64,000 bases of DNA from the NCBI GenBank assembly GCA_001725415.1, contig MEGH01000017.1, positions 1 to 64,000 of the forward strand. Direction: 5' to 3'. Positions 62,422 to 64,000 of the stretch are shown piece after piece. Source of the stretch: Pseudonocardia sp. SCN 73-27 (GTDB lineage: Bacteria; Actinomycetota; Actinomycetes; Mycobacteriales; Pseudonocardiaceae). A model generated the notes under the pieces. That model was not told the origin of the DNA. It saw only the letters and a list, made by a program, of their open reading frames with translations, and did no database searches. Numbering within the stretch: position 1 is the stretch's first letter; each line of letters opens with the position of its first letter. The translations under genes were made by a program, and so were the position numbers.

Positions 62422-63887
62422 CCCCACTTCCCGCCGTCACGGGGCCCGTCGACCCCGACGAGCTCGTCCGCGGGTTCCCGCCGCCCTGGCAGGTCGACGC
62501 CCGCGACCTCGCCCGCCGGGTCGCGGCCGGGCGGCGCGTCGTCGTGCTCGACGACGACCCCACCGGCACCCAGTCCGTCGCCGACGTCCCCGTCCTCACC
62601 GCGTGGGGGCCCGACGACCTCGCGTGGGCCTTCGCCCAGGACACCCCCGGGTTCTTCGTGCTCACCAACACCCGCAGCCTCGCCGAGGCCGACGCCGTCG
62701 CATTGGGGGAGGAGGTCGCGGCCGCGGTCGCGCGGGCCGCCGCCGCGGCGGGTGTCGACCACATGCTGGTGTCGCGCAGCGACTCCACGCTGCGCGGCCA
62801 CTTCCCGGCCGAGACCGACGTCCTCGTCCGTGCCGCCGCCGACGCCGGGGCGCCCGTCGACGGCGTCGTGATCGTCCCGGCGATGATCGAGCCGGGCAGG
62901 CTCACCGTCGGCTCGGTGCACTGGATGCGCACCGCCGACGGGATGATCCCGGTGTCGCACAGCGAGTTCGCCCGCGACGCCACCTTCGGTTACACCAACG
63001 CCGACCTGCGCGACTGGGTCGCCGAGAAGACCGGCGGCAGGGTCGGGCGCGGCGCGGTCGCGACCGTCACGCTCACCGACCTGCGTGGCGGCGGCCCCAC
63101 CCGGGTCGCCGAGATCCTCGGCGGTCTCACCGACGCCCAGCCGGTCGTGGTCGACGCCGCCACCGACGACGACCTGCGCGTCCTCGTCGAAGGTCTGCTC
63201 GCAGCCGAGGCCGCGGGTAAGAGGTTCGTGCACCGGTCGGGGCCGTCGTTCGTCCGGGCCCGGCTCGGGCAGACCGCCCGCCTGCCGCTCGCGGCCGGCG
63301 ACCTGCACCCGGGCACGACCGGCCCGGCCGACGTCCGCACGCCCGTTCCGCGCGGCCTCGTCGTCGTCGGCTCGCACGTCGGCCTGACCACACGGCAGCT
63401 CGACCGGCTGCGCGCCGCGGGCGGCATCACCGAGGCCGAGCTCGACGTCCCGACCCTGCTCGACCCGGCCCGCCGCGTGGAACACGTCCGGGCCGTGGCG
63501 GCCGAGGTGGCCGACCTGCTCGGCGGCGACGCCGACGTCGTGCTGCGCACCAGCCGCACCCTCGTCACCGGCGCGGACGCCGACGAGAGCCTCGCGATCG
63601 CGCGGACCGTCAGCGCGTCGACGGTCGACGTCGTCGCGGAGGTCGTCGCCCGGGTGCGGCCGCGGTTCGTCGTCGCCAAGGGCGGGATCACGTCGTCCGA
63701 CACCGCGACGGGCGCGCTCGGGATCGCCCGGGCCTGGGCCCGGGGCACGCTGCTGCCGGGGATCGTCTCGGTGTGGGAGCCGGTCGCCGGACCCGCCCGC
63801 GGCATCCCGTACGTGGTGTTCGCGGGCAACGTCGGCGACGACGCCGGGCTCGTCGACGCCGTCTCGGTCCTGAGGGGGATCCGATGA
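62418..63887 (+). CDS. otnK: DUF1537 four-carbon acid sugar kinase
   Basis: 489 residues from GTG 62418; a long open frame upstream is a shadow. The N-terminal sugar-binding domain starts VVLDDDPTGTQSVADVPVLT and has SRSDSTLRGHFPAETD; the C-terminal nucleotide-binding domain has VVVGSHVGLTTRQLDRL and FVVAKGGITSSDTATGALGIARA. OtnK/DenK enzymes phosphorylate 3-oxo-tetronates such as 2-dehydro-erythronate. The stop overlaps the next ATG. Confidence 0.92.
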   Translation: MTPLPAVTGPVDPDELVRGFPPPWQVDARDLARRVAAGRRVVVLDDDPTGTQSVADVPVLTAWGPDDLAWAFAQDTPGFFVLTNTRSLAEADAVALGEEVAAAVARAAAAAGVDHMLVSRSDSTLRGHFPAETDVLVRAAADAGAPVDGVVIVPAMIEPGRLTVGSVHWMRTADGMIPVSHSEFARDATFGYTNADLRDWVAEKTGGRVGRGAVATVTLTDLRGGGPTRVAEILGGLTDAQPVVVDAATDDDLRVLVEGLLAAEAAGKRFVHRSGPSFVRARLGQTARLPLAAGDLHPGTTGPADVRTPVPRGLVVVGSHVGLTTRQLDRLRAAGGITEAELDVPTLLDPARRVEHVRAVAAEVADLLGGDADVVLRTSRTLVTGADADESLAIARTVSASTVDVVAEVVARVRPRFVVAKGGITSSDTATGALGIARAWARGTLLPGIVSVWEPVAGPARGIPYVVFAGNVGDDAGLVDAVSVLRGIR

Positions 63888-64000
63888 CCGACGTGGCAGT
63901 TCTCGGGCTGGGCGCGATGGGCCTGCCGACGGCCGCGCGGCTCGTCGGGCCGTTCACCGTGAGCGGGTTCGACGTGAGCCCGGAGCGGCGGGAGCTGGCC
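63884..64000 (+). CDS. ltnD: NAD(P)-binding beta-hydroxyacid dehydrogenase, LtnD-like (5' part)
   Basis: Only 39 codons are in the window. MTDVAVLGLGAMGLPTAARL shows the GxGxMG Rossmann loop of 3-hydroxyisobutyrate/tartronate-semialdehyde/L-threonate dehydrogenases. Next to a DUF1537 kinase and a DenD-like enzyme, L-threonate dehydrogenase (LtnD) is the likely identity, but the catalytic Lys region lies beyond the edge. Confidence 0.8.
   Translation, partial: MTDVAVLGLGAMGLPTAARLVGPFTVSGFDVSPERRELA

Overview
The window comes from a high-G+C actinobacterium. Gene content and order, GTG starts, ATGA/GTGA overlaps and F420-type oxidoreductases fit the Pseudonocardiaceae/Mycobacteriales side of the phylum; a Pseudonocardia-like host is my inference, since no species marker is complete here.

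Layout. (1) 1-100: the 3' end of a 5S rRNA and its terminator, closing an rRNA operon that lies to the left. (2) 309-22389: the conserved housekeeping block known from mycobacteria as Rv1691-Rv1713: a TPR protein with a huge Arg/Asp/Gly-rich N-terminus, HAD phosphatase, tlyA, nadK, recN, steA, steB/mctB-like, pyrG, NUDIX hydrolase, xerD, ParA-like ATPase, scpA, scpB, rluB, aroH-type chorismate mutase, cmk, acyltransferase and der. Most neighbours are translationally coupled. (3) 22414-26894: an amide/formamide module (MarR regulator, cytosolic AmiC-like sensor, FmdB zinc ribbon, formamidase, alpha/beta hydrolase) with a motif shared by its two outward promoters. (4) 27230-31860: a tRNA-Pro followed by a zone of decay. 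Remnants of an SRPBCC protein, a spore-photoproduct-lyase-like protein, a membrane protein, a histidine kinase, a response regulator and an MHS/MFS transporter sit among intact SLOG, Nei-type glycosylase and methyltransferase genes. (5) 31924-35489: SDR, class-III aminotransferase and aldehyde dehydrogenase, probably amine catabolism. (6) 35593-37734: a SNF2-type helicase.

(7) 38116-42732: a catabolic operon with an 18-bp LacI-type operator, LacI regulator, type III CoA-transferase, CitE/HpcH-type lyase and DszA/NtaA-type flavin monooxygenase. (8) 42758-51387: mixed accessory genes, namely a broken LLM oxidoreductase, SRPBCC protein, metallophosphoesterase, P450, a BKACE-META chimera, CBS protein, TRIC-type channel, glutamine-dependent nadE and a striking His-rich 89-residue protein. 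(9) 51492-58398: PadR, DNA polymerase IV with an SOS box on its start codon, and an ECF42-like sigma/DGPF stress module with a two-way promoter. An ArsR-led operon follows, containing AHSA1, YCII and CDF-transporter genes. (10) 58344-64000: a FUSC transporter, then an erythronate/threonate-type four-carbon acid sugar operon (denD-like dehydrogenase, GntR regulator with palindromic operator, DUF1537 kinase, start of an ltnD-like dehydrogenase) that runs off the right edge.

Convergent genes are separated by long perfect hairpins. Two of these belong to one 40-nt family with compensatory changes. The points most worth following are the His-rich protein, the Arg/Asp/Gly-rich TPR protein next to the rRNA operon, the uncharacterised LacI-controlled CoA/lyase/monooxygenase operon, the symmetric ECF promoter, and the Nei-type glycosylase whose catalytic N-terminal proline has become alanine.
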